Below are positions 6,430 through 8,015 of a DNA stretch of 8,015 bases, in pieces. Source of the stretch: an uncultured Gammaproteobacteria bacterium. GTDB lineage: Bacteria; Pseudomonadota; Gammaproteobacteria; SZUA-140. Location of the stretch: positions 1 through 8,015 of the forward strand of contig CALZIG010000194.1 in assembly GCA_945787585.1 (NCBI GenBank), given 5' to 3'. The notes under the pieces are model-generated. The model was not told the origin of the DNA. It was given only the letters and a program-made list of their open reading frames with translations, and ran no database searches. The position numbers and the translations under genes were made by a program. Position 1 is the stretch's first letter, and the number at the start of each line of letters is the position of its first letter.

Positions 6430-6458
6430 GTAATATGAATTGTGACCGGCTCTCTCAA
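6430..6458 (-). promoter_or_regulatory. Candidate promoter of the KdsC-type gene
   Basis: On the minus strand TTGAGA (6453-6458, five of six matches) is followed by a 17-bp spacer and TATTAC (6430-6435, four of six). It would give a leader of about 70 nt, which contains the phased CTGAAT repeat at 6383-6399. It lies in the 146-bp gap to the divergent TIR gene. Confidence 0.42.
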
Positions 6459-6495
6459 TGCATTCTCATAATTTTCTTTTTTTTACCGATTACAT

Positions 6496-7746
6496 ATGAT
6501 TAACTACACTGGTCAATCTCAATATCTAAGTGGAGCGCCTTGCCTTATGGAAGCACATGCTCAGCCTCTTCTTATTTCAAATAGTGAAAGAATTGCGCAT
6601 CTCGCAGAGCAGTTCCCACGCTGCGCGTTATATATAAAAGAACTTGAGTTACATCTTGATGCGAAGCCATTCTCTGCTGAACTCATTGAGTATTTAATCA
6701 AGGAATTTATTAGCAGTAATGATCCTTGCGCAGAAGAGATCCTCAAATCCGTTGAATACCTTAAGGATCAGGATCCACGTGAAGTCGTCCATGCAATCAA
6801 GAAAACTGCACGAGCAATCTATAATAATAAGATTAATGTTTTTGTCAGCTACAAAACAAAAGATGAATCGCTTGCTACTGCTGTAGTCAAAGCGATGCGG
6901 GGGGCCTCGTCTAAATTAGATATAACTTATGCGCATGATTTTTCAAGCCATAAGGATTATCATGAAAGGAGCCTGCGTGTTACACGCAATGCCCATTGGT
7001 TTATACTATTACTTCCTGATCCTGCTGAAGACTGGGACTGGGGCCTCTATGAAAGCGGGCTATTCCGTGCAAAAAAACTTCCGGGGGACCGTCTGATATG
7101 CATTCATCATGAAGATAGTTTAGTCCCAGTTAAGATCGGCAACATTGATGCTGTTCCAGCAACTCGGCAACATCTTATCCCATTCCTGCATAACCTTTTA
7201 TGTGAACCGAACCCGCTTCCCGGCATGGACGCTATCAATCATAACACCATGATTGAACCCATTGCAGATATCATTGCTGATCAGATGTCCAGGCATATGA
7301 CTCCGAAATCTGCGCTATTTATTAATTCATCGTCTAGTGTTATACCTCAAAAAATTAATATACTGGCCGCAGCCATGAATTTCGCATTACGGTTTCGCTG
7401 GGAGATAATTGAAAATCAACAACTTCACTCGACTTCAATGAATAATAAACTTGCGAAGGAGTTACGGGCATCACTTGATCGTATTATGCATGAAGGCAAT
7501 GCCGGTGAAATTTTAAGCTCACCACTATTAAAAGCACAATTCGAGACTGATATGAGTAAAGAGGCTTTAGAATCTATCTGCCAGCAATGGCATCAACTCA
7601 CCAATAAAAACAGAAGCGGAAAACTCGACATCGCACTGCATGAGTTGAATGGTACGCTCGTTTACGAATTGACCCAGGAATTTTTACCCATCAACAAGCG
7701 GCTACTTAAACTTATTTCTCAACGCCTAACAAAAGTACTAGAGTAA
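6496..7746 (+). CDS. TIR-domain protein with unassigned N- and C-terminal regions, candidate immune/stress effector
   Basis: Residues about 113-235 form a TIR domain. The opening strand is NVFVSYKTKDES (114-125). A central block reads HERSLRVTRNAHWFILLLPDP, then WDWGLYESGLFRA (180-192), in which Glu186 takes the place of the catalytic glutamate of NADase TIRs. The domain closes with RLICIHHED and a VPATRQHLIPFL segment. Known family: bacterial TIR domains often cleave NAD+ or make signalling nucleotides in anti-phage defence. Flanking residues 1-110 and 240-416 are helical, with no recognised domain, signal peptide or TM segment, so a soluble cytoplasmic protein is expected. The start is uncertain. 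ATG 6496 has no Shine-Dalgarno (a T-rich tract precedes it), whereas Met18 (ATG 6547) has GTGGAG about 11 bases upstream. It is divergent from the KdsC-type gene and has no same-strand partner. The TIR call is firm; enzymatic activity and role are inferred. Confidence 0.85.
   Translation: MINYTGQSQYLSGAPCLMEAHAQPLLISNSERIAHLAEQFPRCALYIKELELHLDAKPFSAELIEYLIKEFISSNDPCAEEILKSVEYLKDQDPREVVHAIKKTARAIYNNKINVFVSYKTKDESLATAVVKAMRGASSKLDITYAHDFSSHKDYHERSLRVTRNAHWFILLLPDPAEDWDWGLYESGLFRAKKLPGDRLICIHHEDSLVPVKIGNIDAVPATRQHLIPFLHNLLCEPNPLPGMDAINHNTMIEPIADIIADQMSRHMTPKSALFINSSSSVIPQKINILAAAMNFALRFRWEIIENQQLHSTSMNNKLAKELRASLDRIMHEGNAGEILSSPLLKAQFETDMSKEALESICQQWHQLTNKNRSGKLDIALHELNGTLVYELTQEFLPINKRLLKLISQRLTKVLE
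6532..6549 (+). promoter_or_regulatory. Alternative start of the TIR gene: GGAG and ATG (Met18)
   Basis: GGAG at 6532-6535, within AAGTGGAG (6528-6535), precedes an in-frame ATG at 6547. The 11-base spacing is long but usable. The upstream ATG at 6496 follows a pyrimidine tract (6472-6484) with no purine-rich site. If Met18 is right, the protein has 399 residues and still includes the whole TIR domain. Confidence 0.4.
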
Positions 7747-7775
7747 TAAACAATTCGATTCGGGCTTAAATGCGC

Positions 7776-8015
7776 CTACTGCTGGCATTCGGTGATAATT
7801 TCAATCAACAATTTCTGTGCCAACGTGACTGTCTCAAGCTCTTTGAATAAAAAGATAAAGTAATCTTCTTCACGGTCATAGGTGATATTTGGCATCGATG
7901 CGCTTGTAACACTGTACTTAATCGTCGGTTTTGTTAGCGAAGCATAAATCTGATATTTGATATTGAGCCAATTGCCATCATCACGGTGAGCAGCGTGCAT
8001 TTCAATGATTGGCAG
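7776..8015 (-). CDS. Unrecognised protein, C-terminal end (runs off the right edge)
   Basis: The minus-strand frame is open from the window edge to TAG at 7776-7778. An ATG at 7998-8000 could start a 74-residue protein, but the frame continues upstream with five more codons (LPIIE) and no ribosome binding site is visible, so the true start is probably outside. The visible ~79 residues mix beta-type and charged segments: a stretch with WLNIKYQIYAS, then DREEDYFIFLF, ending in a helix (VTLAQKLLIEIITE). No motif or family is recognised. It is convergent with the TIR gene, with 29 bp between the stops and no clear terminator in the gap. Confidence 0.5.
   Translation of the reverse strand: MPIIEMHAAHRDDGNWLNIKYQIYASLTKPTIKYSVTSASMPNITYDREEDYFIFLFKELETVTLAQKLLIEIITECQQ

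Noticed and set aside
5172..7746. The idea that the small membrane protein, KdsC and the TIR protein form a single defence operon.
   Set aside because: The TIR gene is divergent from the other two, and KdsC is a normal lipopolysaccharide enzyme. Only proximity supports the grouping.
1..8015. CRISPR arrays, rRNA, integrase or transposase genes, and long direct repeats.
   Set aside because: None was seen on either strand: no regularly spaced repeats and no recombinase motifs.

Overview
The window looks like chromosomal DNA of a moderately AT-rich gammaproteobacterium. This rests on a PrlC/oligopeptidase A-type M3 peptidase, a KdsC-type phosphatase of lipopolysaccharide synthesis, an outer-membrane-type lipoprotein and a membrane-bound diguanylate cyclase, so the cell is Gram-negative. 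The species cannot be named from the sequence.

Layout. 1-891 (+) is the C-terminal part of the M3 metallopeptidase, followed by a GC-rich hairpin. 892-1206 is a gene-free AT-rich leader. 1207-2817 (+) is a two-TM sensor diguanylate cyclase with HAMP and GGDEF domains. Tail to tail with it, 2841-3602 (-) encodes a coiled-coil/SH3b lipoprotein. 3603-4162 is a 560-bp AT-rich stretch with no convincing gene. 4163-5002 (-) is a CvfB/YitL-type S1-domain RNA-binding protein with its own good promoter. 5172-5774 (-) is a small single-TM protein of uncertain family, lying 44 bp downstream of 5819-6349 (-), a KdsC-type HAD phosphatase. Divergent from that, 6496-7746 (+) encodes a TIR-domain protein. 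7776 to the right edge (-) is the C-terminal end of an unrecognised gene.

The genes do not form one pathway. The left part (peptidase, cyclase, lipoprotein, CvfB, KdsC) is housekeeping or signalling, mostly in single-gene units. The part with accessory character is the TIR protein, with the small membrane protein as a second possibly acquired gene. The TIR protein has an intact-looking TIR domain, including the Trp-rich motif and candidate catalytic Glu186, between unassigned N- and C-terminal regions. It is the best candidate here for an under-described system, probably an NAD-consuming immune or stress effector. No recognised partner (SIR2, SLOG, cyclase, NTPase) is visible. Several inverted or phased repeats in the intergenic regions are reported as possible operator sites.
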